From Triglochin maritima (Eukaryota; Streptophyta; Magnoliopsida; Alismatales; Juncaginaceae): 64,000 bases of DNA. Numbering within the stretch: position 1 is the first letter of the stretch; each line of letters opens with the position of its first letter. Where the stretch lies: positions 31,551,501 through 31,615,500 of the forward strand of contig OY821786.1 in NCBI GenBank assembly GCA_963682175.1, given 5' to 3'. A program made the position numbers and the translations under genes. Positions 34,801-45,549 of this stretch are shown in pieces. The notes beneath the pieces were generated by a model. That model made no database searches. It was not told the DNA's origin and saw only the letters and a list, made by a program, of their open reading frames with translations.

Positions 34801-35002
34801 ACTACAGAACAAAAAAAGAAAAAGAAAACACATGCAATTACCAAGTAAGAATCGAAAGAATCGAACCACAAAAGACCCGGGAAAGAGTTTTTTTCTAAAT
34901 GTCGTTTCATATATTCATTACGTATTCGCAAGTGCACTGTAATCTTAACCAATTTCCATTTTGATTCGGCAGGATATTCTCTCTGGTGAAGTAAATGTAT
35001 AG
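25881..35002 (+). CDS. DYM: Dymeclin (DYM) homologue, 18 exons, 713 aa
   Basis: Exons: 25881-26067, 28832-29071, 29301-29364, 29489-29618, 29692-29836, 30785-31042, 31173-31257, 31941-32043, 32305-32430, 32505-32618, 32800-32918, 33029-33113, 33202-33294, 33398-33487, 33580-33699, 33812-33903, 34443-34503 and 34973-35002. All junctions are GT/AG and the frame stays open. The product reads as plant dymeclin throughout: [17 protein letters not shown] at the N-terminus, then [35 protein letters not shown] and a closing INLFPVEL. Dymeclin is a Golgi-associated protein of secretory trafficking; in animals it is N-myristoylated, and MGSAPST here fits that signal. Length matches the ~700-aa family. 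The last exon (9 codons) is the least certain; without it the frame runs on about 34 codons. The gene is apparently functional. Confidence 0.93.
28222..28477 (+). mobile_element. 5'-truncated LINE-like insertion in dymeclin intron 1
   Basis: A ~16-bp direct repeat, TAGCCACCTTTTTATA, flanks the insert at 28222-28237 and 28461-28477 (the right copy has one extra T). Between them is about 223 bp ending TTTTACTGATAAAAAAG. The G-rich stretch near 28350-28400 and this type of 3' end resemble the 3' terminus of plant LINEs. A long target duplication and an A-rich tail are the marks of target-primed insertion. It could also be a SINE; no Pol III boxes were seen. Confidence 0.6.
30040..30410. repeat. 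Possible degraded hAT-type repeat in dymeclin intron 5
   Basis: The right end (GAGTCGAGTACCGAGTTCGAGCC... TTGACAGTCCTAG) has the repetitive CGAGTTCGAGCC wording and terminal CTAGGACTGTCAA common in small plant hAT elements. I could not find a convincing left end or an 8-bp target duplication. Confidence 0.3.
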
Positions 35003-35480
35003 CGACCACTTCATGCTTCAAAGCTATTCTCACCGTGGATCACTTCCCGTTTGATGTACATAGTATACCCATCACTCCTATTTTTTTGTTGATAGCTTCT
35101 TGATTTCTGCAACTCTTATGGAATCAAATCATTTCCTAACGTCTCCATGCTTAATAAAAAATGTTAATAGTGTGCTTCTTCTATGATGCCTTTGTAAAAC
35201 AGAATACCAAAGTGGTTGAGATAGATTATACATAGTTCTACACATACTCTCCCTCTTTTTTTTTTTTGCTATGTTATATTGTATAATGATAAGACACGCC
35301 CACGCCCGTGTAACACTTAAAACTATGAAAATAAAACTTTATAGTACAAAGAGGTTCTAACTCTATTCAAATTTAATAAACACTACATTATCTTCTGAAG
35401 CCCCTCCGTACCACCGTTTGACTAGATTTACTGATTGGTCAATATTTCAAGCATCTCCTTTTGATATAATTATTTTAGTG
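35003..35480. other. 3' flank of the dymeclin gene
   Basis: This holds the presumed 3' UTR (AATAAA-like CTTAATAAAAAATG near 35150) and AT-rich spacer up to the left end of a MULE. No further reading frame or RNA gene is recognised. Confidence 0.5.
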
Positions 35481-36379
35481 AATTGTTAAACGTCTTCTGC
35501 GAATTATTTAAATCGTTCACGTCAATTATCATTTTGTCATTCTCTCTTTTCTATTTATTTCATTTCTTCATTCTACTATCTCATCACTACTCTCTCTTTA
35601 TTTTCTTCCTAACATGAAATTTGAACCACAAAAAGCACTGTTAGATTCGAATATGGTAAAATTTCTACGGAGACATTAGGGGAGGTGTCTTTGCTATACG
35701 TATCCTCCAATTTTTATTTTATTTTATTTTTTATAATAATTAGTAATTAATTTTTAATAATTAGTAATTTTGTGAATTGAGTAACTTAATTTCATTTAAT
35801 GGGATTTTATTTCTAAAGTGTAATTCATAGTCATCAAGTCATCGTGGAGGAAAAGAAAAATCAATATCATTTCGCTCTATGAGATCTTATAAAGATGATT
35901 CAAGTCTTCGTTATGCACATACTTGTGGTATATCTGCTTCAATTAGGAGGGAGATGGAGATTTCACGTCATAATAAGACATGTAATGACCCGTTTGATGA
36001 TGAGGACGTTTTCAACGATGAGGGTGACGATGATGGGTGATATGGGTTGGAGTTGGAGTAGGAGTATGGTAGAGGACGGGGGTGACGTGGTAGTTCTTCT
36101 GTTGCTGAGTATATAGTTCGGAATGACAGATGTGATAGGTTTATGAGTGGCGATACTAGTTCATGCACTGTGGATCCCTGAACTAACAAAAAGGAGTTGA
36201 TGACAACTCTTGGATTGTGACTGATACGATGTTTGGTGGTAGATGGGAGCGTAATTCCTAGTTTCGGTGTCATCGCTAGACGCGTTTGGACAAACAATTA
36301 TCGGAATGTTCTGAAGTGTCATAATCAAAATAGAGTTTGTACTATACTGCAAAGTTGACAGTCAGTTTTGAGTGCCGAT

Positions 36380-36840
36380 ATCACGGAGACCATTGTTGCT
36401 AGCAGATTATGTCACTTGCCTTGGAGCATGTTCACTCACATTGACATGTTGACATCTGTGTTTGTGGAGCGGTGACAACCTAACATGAACTCTTTCCACC
36501 TGCTTTCAGAGAGATGACGATCATGTTGCATGACATGGTCCAGATCTTTCACATTCCTGTTGAGGGTCGTTTGGTTGGTATTCAGGCATCGACGGTTAAG
36601 CTGAAAGGTTATGTAGTCGGGTTACTCGGAGTAATCATTGCAGACCTTGGGAAGGATAACCTCTTTTGGAGTGGCGCTGGTGTTACCATTGACGATATCT
36701 GCAGATGCTGACATTCTCCGCAGGTCGATGACACGCAGTTGACTGCCTACCTCTTATTGCTCGGATGCGTCTTATTTGTTGACAAGAGCGGTTGTAAGGT
36801 CAGACCACGTCACATATTGGAGGTTAGGGACCAAGATACC
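36380..36840 (+). pseudogene. Plant mobile domain (PMD) gene fragment within the MULE
   Basis: Translated pieces match the aminotransferase-like/PMD family (as in MAIN and MAIL proteins). A VFVER-stop-QPN segment is followed by NSFHLL, then, after a frame change, MTIMLHDMVQIFHIPVEGR. After another stop, TAYLLLLGCVLFVDKSGCKV follows. PMD proteins typically show xRWRPETHTFHLPxGExTITLxDVxxLxGLPVxG. Here the order is kept but at least two stops and one frameshift break it. PMD genes are known cargo of some plant MULEs. Confidence 0.75.
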
Positions 36841-38090
36841 ATTGGTGAGTACTCATGGGGGTCGGCGACGGTATACCTGTATCGTTAGTTGAGGATAGTT
36901 GTAGTGATTGTGGAGGTATTGCGGGTTGTCTTACGTTGTTGCAAGTTTGGATATGAGTATTTTTCTCTTTTCCACCCGCCTCGAGAGCTTCAATATACTC
37001 ATTCTCTAAAGTAGAAAGCATGACTTTCCTCCACTTTCCACACTTAAAATTCTTTACTAACTGTTTGTTCTTGCCGAATGAGTTGTATACGTAATTGTAT
37101 ACATCCTTGTTAATATGTCACGTGCAAAGTAAATGAGCAGAGTTAGAAAATACCTCTCACTAGTCGCATAAGGCATGACTCCCGATCTGTTATGATTACG
37201 GTATGGTTGACAATACTATATAATAAATCTCTTAACTTCTCCAATACCCACTAGTAACTACGTTCGGTCTCATCCTTCATAATTACATAACCGATAAGAA
37301 AGTTTATGTTTGTTGGTGTCACCGCAACCATCTCGAACAAAAGTATGTTGTACATGTTCGTTTTGTACGTCGAATCCATGCAAATTACCGAAGGGTATGT
37401 GCGTAACATCTCAACTGACGTCGGATGTGCCAAAAATGCGTGATAACATTATTTCTTCATCGACCATAATCCAATGCAACTACCAATATTGCACTACACG
37501 ATGCAGAAATTGTTGAAAGGGGTTCTTGTCTTCAGAGTTCACCCTCATGTAATCTCTACAGTTAAAAATGTATCTCTGATTCGGATTGTCCTTCGGGAAT
37601 TTCACTTTTACGACCAACAAGATGTTACGCGGTTTCGTTTATGCTTCAGTCGTATCACGAACAATTTTCTTAGCCCCATGACTAAGACCGTTGGTCTGTC
37701 GACGATCCTCTGGATAAACAGCAAGGCCGTGGTTGTGCTGACTATTTGAACTATTACTAACTACGAATCATCCATGACGCTTCAGTCGTTCGACCACTTT
37801 TATCAGAAAATGACATCTGTAACCTTGCCTTTTCGTGTTCTTCCATACTACGGTATTCATATCCTGGGTTTCCATTTCCTTTCTGCGATCGCATCTCAGA
37901 TAACAATTTGTCTGACCATCTCATTGTGGTTTATAGGAGGATACCATAAAAAAAATCAACTCCGATGGTAACTTGTTTCACCCATTTTATAGTGTCTTCG
38001 CATGCTGGAAATGTTTCCTAACTTACAAAAAAGCTCACTGTAATCCACCAAAATCTTGCAACGGAACCTGAAATAATTTGAAAAAACAAA
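36824..38090 (-). pseudogene. MULE transposase pseudogene
   Basis: On the minus strand, from about 38080 downward, come a FAR1-like N-terminal region (CHFLIKVVERL, then SQHNHGLAVYPEDRRQTNG), a spacer, and the MULE DDE domain. First acidic residue: ICMDSTYKTN (37371-37400 region). Second: VIITDRES near 37190. Then HLLCT-stop-HINKDVYN, where the usual Trp codon TGG has become TGA. Several more stops and frameshifts interrupt it. The enzyme would have cut and joined element ends in the nucleus; this copy cannot be active. Confidence 0.82.
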
Positions 38091-38163
38091 ATGTATAAAT
38101 TCAAAAAAAAAATTGCCACCCCCCCCGGCAGGATGGGGCCAGACATTTCCTTGTTGTTGGTAC

Positions 38164-39706
38164 TAGGGGTGCACATGGGTCAGGTTTGGGAAAAATCCAA
38201 CCCGAACCGATTCGAGTTCAACCCAACCTGACCTGAAATTTTCAGGTTGGGTCAGGTCGGATCGGGTTGGACCCAAAATTATCTTTATATACCATCTTAA
38301 CTCTTCCATCCTCTCATTGGAAGATAATCCCTTTAATTAAACACTCAAAACATCTACTGCTGGGTTGAAATTCATGTCTCCTCATCTCATTCGTCAACTA
38401 AGATGTGTTGTGCACGTTATTTCATTGCTGCTACAACAAATATCACATCTCCTACTTAACCAAAATTTTAATTGCTCTTAACCAAATATTGCGAAATTCA
38501 ATTCCACTTATCCATAGATATCACAAATCCTATTTGACCAAAAAATAAGAAAATCAATTCCATGCTTAACAAAATTTTCGAAAATCAATTCCCTTAATTA
38601 TGCATGTCACAATTCACAAGCCCTACTCGACCGAAAAATAAGAAAAGCATTTCCTTGGGCCACCTTAGCTATAGACATCACAAAATCCTTCACTCGATGT
38701 CTAGAAATAGACTTAAACATCAAAAATCCTACTTTAAAAAAATACAGGAAAACCAAATAAAATTCCCAACAGTAGCAAACTCTCATCTACTACTCAACAA
38801 CATCACTGATGTGAATAGCCGCTTGACCGACCCTCACACACCTGTCCTCCTGCCCGGTCATAAGAAGCTACATCTTCTTATGCATAACAATGACATCCAT
38901 CTGCCTATTCTCGTCGGCAACAACTCGATATACGGTGTGTACATTGCCTTCTGCCTCTTCAACCTCTGCAATCGTTGCTCCTTTGCGATAGAATCCCGTA
39001 AAGGCTCAAACCACATGGTGAGGAGAATGTAGTTTGGACTGCACATGGGTGGAAGTGGCGGCAGAAGTGTAAGGGTGTTGTTGCTGTTGGAGTGGAGGCA
39101 AGGAGAAGGTCACATGGAAACTCCATTTTTTACAACTAATTTTTTTTATCGAAGAAAATATATAAAAAATGAATCTGATGTCGACCAACCTTCGTTTGCT
39201 TGACCTTGATGAGCAGATCCTTCTGCTTCGCAAACGCCTCCGCCACGAGCTTTGTTGCCTCGACGATGTTCCCCTCGATCTTCTCACGCGCGAAGACAAG
39301 TCGTCCCACGACATTTTCTAGGTTCCTGTCGAATGTCGTGCAGGAGGTGTCGAGAAGTCTCACGGGTGCAATGAGGGATCAACAAAGGGACTTGGGGAGG
39401 GATCGACTGAGCAACCGCGAGGAGAGGGGGCGGGAATTTGGGAAATGGGGGCTGGAATCTGAGTTTTGTTTAGGGTTTCAGAGTTAAGAATTGGGGCAAG
39501 ATGTGATGGATGACCCAGAGGGGATTTAGGGATAAATTTATTTAAAAAAATATTTGGGTTCGGGTTGGGTTAGGTCAACCCGACCCCTCAACCCGAACCT
39601 GACCCGAAAAATTCGGTTTTCAGATTTTCCAACCTGACCCAACTCGAACCCCGATCCAACCCGACCAGTCGGTTTTCGGGTTCAACCCGACCCGTGTGCA
39701 CCCCTA
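38164..39706. mobile_element. Non-autonomous hAT-type element with long GGGTCGGGTT ends
   Basis: The 1,543-bp element starts TAGGGGTGCACATGGGTC and ends GACCCGTGTGCACCCCTA, with inverted similarity continuing well over 100 bp inward through CCCGACC/GGTCGGG words. The flanks are an 8-bp duplication with one mismatch (GTTGGTAC 38156-38163, GTTAGTAC 39707-39714), as for hAT transposons. There is no transposase. On the minus strand two open segments (near 39180-39375 and 38860-39130) look like captured exon material: the first has an orderly FAREKIEGNIVEATKLVAEA segment ending at a plausible GT donor. I do not recognise the donor gene. Confidence 0.8.
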
Positions 39707-39860
39707 GTTAGTACTACTAGAGTAAGAGTAATTGAAAAAAGAGAATTTTTCATTAAGTGACGGAACATAATGAGAATTGAATGACATTTGTAATTGACGC
39801 CGACGAAGTTTCGCAACAAAACGACGCACTTCTTGTCATGGTATCAGCATTATGTCATTA

Positions 39861-42473
39861 TCGTCCGTGATAATAATAGTTGACGAATGGTTCATTAGAC
39901 ATCACTTTAGTGGCGACATGGATTTTGGAAGCAAAGATCAAAGGGAGGATGATCACCTAAATCTCCCATAAACTAAGGGTTATACTTTAGCAAGAAAATG
40001 TCAACGGCATCAGGAAGGAACCGTAAGGATCTGATATTCCTTCACACTAATGTGGTACCTTTTGCCAAAAAAAAAAAACACATCATGGGATTACAATGTT
40101 AATGCATACATTGAAGAAGAAGAAAAAGAGAACAGGTGATTGTGACCTTGATGTTCATTTAGTTTCTGAAATTGTCATTCACATGGTGGTAGGTTTTCGT
40201 TATAAATTCCAAAATGCAACTTGTATTGCTAAACTAACCTCTACTTGAGACAATATGGAAGGCTTAACTGAAGAATTTTGTTAAAATCAGATATGGTAGA
40301 AAGATAATAGATTGATCTAAAGAATGATGAAAGCTAATAATAGTCCAAAAGATGCATGTGTTGGGACATGGTATAGGTACTTGATTGATCAACCAATTCA
40401 TTGTTGTTTTCAACATTCTGGTCACAGCAAAAGTAACACAACTTTCAAACTTGACTGAACTACCAAGTAGTCATGTGATACTTCTCTCTGGCAATTGTTG
40501 TATTGATCATTTTTTCCTGAGGTGGTATCCGTAGTAACTATGGTATTTATTAGCAAAAAAATCACTTTCAGTATCAATCAGCGTTTATCTAGATCTAAAA
40601 CACCTCAAATTGCAGTCAATTAGGCAAAAAGAAACTAACTCAAAAGAAACATTAATGCTCACAATAGCACAATCCTTGCGGTATCTATTTTTTGAACCTT
40701 TGCTCTGGTTCTCCTTGCTTGGGACTTCAATCCCTATTCTCAAATTGAGGAATGCTTCAGTTTTCGAATTTGGATTTAGTAGGCGCATTGTCTGTAGCTT
40801 TTCATTTTTAGCCGGTTCAAAGGTCAGCGGTGGATATCACTCAGTTTAGCCAAATGATTCCTCACTTAAGCCAATACAGAGTCACTCAAAAAGTTTCATA
40901 ACCGACTCCATGTGTTTTCACCTGAAATCAGCAATGCCTTACAAAAAGATGTCATCATCAGTAAAGAGGATTGTATCCGAAAAAATTTAATCTTTCGTTT
41001 AGAAATTGTTTTTTCTTTGGAGATTCTTTAGTAGTACACCAAAACACGTAATATCAATGCATCTTAAAATAATTAACTTCTATGAACTTTTAAAGCTTAA
41101 TCTTTTTGACTAAGGCGTTAAGAACATTTGACTTTAAAAATAGAACCTGCTGTGATATTAAGCTAGACCTCTGTAATTTTTTATGAACATATGAAGTTAC
41201 CTCTAATGAATAAAATGACAAAATCCTTACAAATAGGAGATGATTGGACACAAAAACATGATGTTGCGTATTTGCATAGTATACAATTTCATCCCAATGT
41301 TGGTCTGAACATGTTTACCAAGTTTATTAGTTTAATGATCTTACATAAGGTTGAATACGTAAGTTATTTGGATAACAAACTACCAGGACTAAAAGGTCTT
41401 ACCATTTCTCTTAAATAAAGCTTATCATGTTTGCCTATTTTATCTATGATCTGATTTATCCTTATCTTCAGTAACTGCTTCCTTGTTAAATAAGAAACAA
41501 AGCTCAAAGATCTAGAGCTTCTAATCAGATGACGGTTATAAGTATAGAGAAAGAATTATAAGAAAAAGAATATAATTAAGATGTTTGTTTTCTATAATTT
41601 CCACGTTGGATTACAACTAACGGAAAAGAACAAAAATGTAAATGTAAACCAAGAACTTGGAACCACATAATTCATGGAAAATTTACATAGTATAATGTGC
41701 TTAAAGTGTTCAAAAGACTACCAAATGCGAACAAATTTCTTCTTGTAAGCAAAGGCAGAAATTTGTCTTACCACCAAGTCATTTCTCTGTGAAAAGTGAC
41801 GAAGCAGGACCAATGTCAGGCTGCATATTGGTACCATTCAACCTATCATCAATAAGAACTGATTTAAAGCCAAACGCAGACACAGAGATTGCATGAACAT
41901 ATTAATGTAAATTATAAGATAAAACCAACACTCTAGCACCCTAGCAAGGTCCTCTTTTCAATTAGACCATCACTAATGACCACAGCCAACTACACTAAAG
42001 AAGGTATTGTTGTAAGTAGTAGGATAGAACATACTCAGTAAATCGATAGGACAACATATTAATTCTCTTACCCTCACAAGTTAGCAATTAGTCGGTTAAA
42101 CATGCAACTCATATAATAAGAGAAAGTTAATATCTTTTTGCATCACTAAGATCATATAATAAAAATACACCTAATATCTTTTTACATTAATTATGATCGG
42201 TTATCATACAGCTACCTAACCCAGAAGTATTTGTAGATGATGCACCAACTATATTTTTCAACCCTAAGATCTTATGATAAAAATTGACATGGTTGATTGA
42301 TCTTAATTTGTCCACTACTTCTACAAAATCTAAGCACTTCGGTAATGGATGGACATCTAATTTTTGTAAGAGTGTTGTATACTTTATGTATTTAGAACTG
42401 TGAAACTATTTTTCCAACACTATTTTGCACTCTCTGGATTTTTTTCTCCGTTTCTACGAGTGGATTGTAGGAG
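39861..42473. other. Intergenic DNA, no gene recognised
   Basis: This is AT-rich, with only short unconvincing open frames (the longest about 80 codons), poly-A tracts and no protein match I recognise. No clear repeat boundaries were seen. Confidence 0.5.
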
Positions 42474-43190
42474 TTGAAATAGAAACGGGTCGGTCGGGGG
42501 TTGCAAGGGGGCAGCACCCCCTGGAAATTTTTTGGATCTTCAAATTGTTTGATCTGGAAATTTTTGAATCTTCGTCACTTGCCAAAAACTCATTGTAATT
42601 AAACCTGTTACCACGATAATACAAATTTATCACACCACATTACTTATCAAAAAATTACCAGTTGGATCTTCGAACCAATTTTTGATAATGGATAATATGT
42701 CACAACTCCAAAGTGATCTGACCAATGTGTTGGAGTTACAACCCCCCCCCCCCCCCCCCCACACACACACAATAATTACAATGATTTTTTTGACAAGTGA
42801 CGAAGATTCAAAAATTTCCAGATCAAACAATTTGAAGATCAAAAAATTTCCAGGGGGCGCTGCCCCCTTGCAACCCCGCCACCTCACCGGCGAGGTGGAA
42901 CGCCGCTCGCTCACCGGTAAGCGAGACCCCCGACCGACCCGTTTCTAGTTCAACATGTATTAAATAAAAACGACATCTCGAAACCAAGAAAAAATTTGCC
43001 CAAGTAAAAACGGCATCACTGATGCCGTTTTCATTAAGGGTAAAAACGACATCTACAGTGCCGTTTTTACTTAATGAAAACGGCACCTGTGGTGCCGTTT
43101 TTCAATGTGCATACTTTGCCAATTAAGTTTCTGAAGTGCATATTTTTCCAATTTTTTATTTTTTTTTTGATTATTTTGAAAATTTTTCCT
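42474..43190 (+). repeat. Fold-back repeat family R, copy 2 (both arms present)
   Basis: The left arm (about 42474-42602) runs from GAAACGGGTCGG to CAAAAACTCATTGTAATT. The right arm (about 42772-42955) is its reverse complement, AATTACAATGA... CCGACCCGTTTC. The loop between them contains a (C)20(AC)n tract. A shared tail (42956-43190) follows. In it, AAAACGGCATCA/TGATGCCGTTTT, AAACGACATC/AGTGCCGTTT and AAAACGGCACC/GGTGCCGTTTT form three adjacent hairpins. The loop lies in the opposite orientation to that in copy 1. No coding capacity. Confidence 0.82.
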
Positions 43191-43783
43191 AATTTTTATG
43201 TCTAGCAGTATGATACTATTTTTCCAGCACGCAATCTAAAATCGATCAACTGATCTAAAACATTTACGTTACTAACAACAAAGGGGGTCGATCAAACCCA
43301 TAACAATCAAAGTTGGGTGTATGTCAAGCATGCTTCTCTTGCGGACCTTTATCCACAAGATGATAGTGTGTATCTAACGTCCTCAAGCAGCGGAAAATTT
43401 TAAACTTTTAAAAAAAGAGTGATTAACAGAATCAAATCATACCAACGAAGACATTACGAAAGACAAACATCAGGTGTACCAACATATATATAACATATAT
43501 ATATCCGAATGTTTCAAAAGTGTGATTACATCAAAAGCTATAAGAAAATATACATGTAATCACTACAACCTCCAAAATGGCACAGCAGGGTCACGTCCCA
43601 GGTGCTATCCTCCGCGGTCACCACTCTCTAACGCCGCTCTCGGCCTGAAAGGTAAACATGCAACGATGCCTGAGTTTCCAGAAGGAAACCCCGTATGCCA
43701 AACCCCAAACACATATATGAATATGATACAACAATCAAAGCATGCAATTTTATCCATAGTAGAAAAAACACAAACACAAGGCT

Positions 43784-45448
43784 GGGCCTCAGGGCTATTT
43801 CACCCAACCACAACAACACTCAACAGTGAACACAACATCGTCATCAAGCTGGGCTCCAGGACTCTTTCACCCAACCACAGCTACCACGACCCAAGACCAA
43901 AGCTCCATTAAGGCTTTTTCACCCAACCCCTATCACACCGTCTGTTGAACGTTTTAATTTAAACCGCAAGTGCACGACCGCGATGAAGCAGTGACAAGTA
44001 CGGGTCGTCCTCAGGGAGGTGAGCAGTCTCTCATTTGCACGAAATCAAGTGGCAAAAATATGGAGAAGAGAGTTGTTTATGCTACTCTACGCTACACTAC
44101 ACTACGAAATACGAAATGCGAAAGAAAGCAACAAACGATTAACTAGAACTAAATTAAGAACGAAAGACGAGTGCTGGAATTCAGAAATGAAAAACCCTTA
44201 AGGGGTGGAGTGAGTGCATACATGCAAAGAGGTGGGTGTTGAACACATTCTTTAAGCACAAATGAAGGTGGTGTTATCATGCATAGGAAGTGTCTAAATG
44301 TTATGACAAAACCTATAAATTCATTCACCAACCTAGTTGATTAACATTTACATATGCAAGTTGTTTGTTTCAGAACCTAAACAAGCATGAGAGGTGTCTA
44401 ATCATTTTGGCAAAACTCATCAAGTTATAAATTCTATCCTAAACAAGCAAGCATACATTCATGTTTTATCAACACATTGGAAATAAAGCATTCATTCCAT
44501 TCTCTAATGCATGTATGAACATCTATTCCACCCCCTAAAGGGGATGGAACTACTCACTACACATTACACTAATTATTGAACTAAGAAAGGAAAGCATATT
44601 AACTAAGCTAGATTTAATAAAAGACAATTAAACTAAAGCATGCACAAACAATAAAAGAAGAACAAAACAAAGAAACTTTATTGATAAAATGACTCACATT
44701 TAAAGTAGCATCCTCCTACTTTAGTGTGTGCTTCAAGGCATCACTTCTAGTAGGAAGAATAGCAACTTAAAATATGGAGTGATTACAATATAAGGTGAAG
44801 AGTTCTATTTATAGGCATGAAAAAAGCTAATCCGGGACAATCCCCCGATGTGGGACTAAACAAACACCAAAAATAGCCTAAACGAACATTAATACAAGTC
44901 CAGGAAAAATCTTGGCGGATCTGGACAAATCCAGAACGCCAATTGGCGGTCTATATGGTTCGGATCTCGCTAAGTTTTCTTCTGGGCTTTTCTGGATGTC
45001 TTTGGTGATCTTTGATGCATCTACTTTGCTTGTTGGAGCTCCGACCCGACTAAAATTGCCAAAATACTCCCCATGATGGTGTGGAGTATTTTGTTTTGCT
45101 CTTTGGTCATTTGGTCTTACGTTTAGGTCTTTCTCCCTTGCATCTTAGTCCCCAGATCTTACAATTCAGTCTTTTTTCCCAGCTTTTGAGTCCTTTTATG
45201 CTTCATCTCTTCAAACCTATTTATTCCTGAAAACTAAACATAAAACTCGTAACATAGCATTGTTTAGGTGAAAGATAATAGATATAAGATACAAATATAA
45301 GCATGAAATGATGTCAATCACCGTCCATGTCTGGGCTCCAGTTTTTTTCACCCAACCACTGTATCACACAAGCTCTCCAGGGCTTTTTAACCTAACCACA
45401 ACTACATACAAATAGTTATGGGCTCTAGGGCTCTTTCACCCAACCACC
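43784..45448. repeat. Irregular ~50-65-bp tandem repeat (TTTCACCCAACCAC), split by an insertion
   Basis: Six copies of a GGGCTCCAGGGCTCTTTCACCCAACCAC-like unit start near 43784, 43850, 43900, 45332, 45371 and 45422. If the block 43943-45320 is removed, spacing is about 40-65 bp throughout. The insertion therefore landed inside a pre-existing array. Confidence 0.7.
43943..45320. mobile_element. Putative solo LTR (1,378 bp), target duplication CCGTC
   Basis: The block begins TGTTGAACG and ends GTCAATCA (TG...CA). It is flanked by CCGTC at 43938-43942 and 45321-45325, and it cleanly interrupts a tandem repeat. It has no coding capacity. The phrase AAACCGCAAGTGCACGACC near its start is of a kind I associate with dispersed plant repeats. 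A solo LTR is the best reading, but no full-length relative is available here to prove it. Confidence 0.55.
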
Positions 45449-45549
45449 GTAACACACGTGCACACCAAGCACCATTGCTGGAAAAATGTCTGCCAAACAA
45501 CCATCCTCACAGGGACGACAACTCAAAAGCACCTCACAAGTGCAAATAG

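Larger units (their letters stand above)
35480..39860 (-). mobile_element. Decayed MULE carrying transposase and plant mobile domain genes
   Basis: The left end near 35480-35620 matches, reading inward, the TIR-like start of the fragment at 4583 (TTTAAATCGxxCACGTC, then TTTTGTCATT). A possible right TIR remnant reads inward from about 39850 (GCGTCAATTAC... TGTCATTCAATTCTC). Inside are a plus-strand PMD pseudogene and a minus-strand transposase pseudogene that converge. A hAT-type element (38164-39706) interrupts the transposase end. Both TIR calls are by eye and boundaries are approximate. Confidence 0.6.

Noticed and set aside
39006..39487. Overlapping frames in the hAT element taken as a host gene
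   Set aside because: They lie within the element's terminal duplications and have stops between segments. At most they are captured fragments.
43190..43225. Degenerate primer-binding site (TAGTATCATAC on the minus strand) for a gypsy-type LTR
   Set aside because: Only about 8 of 11 positions match, and no LTR end or polyprotein supports it.
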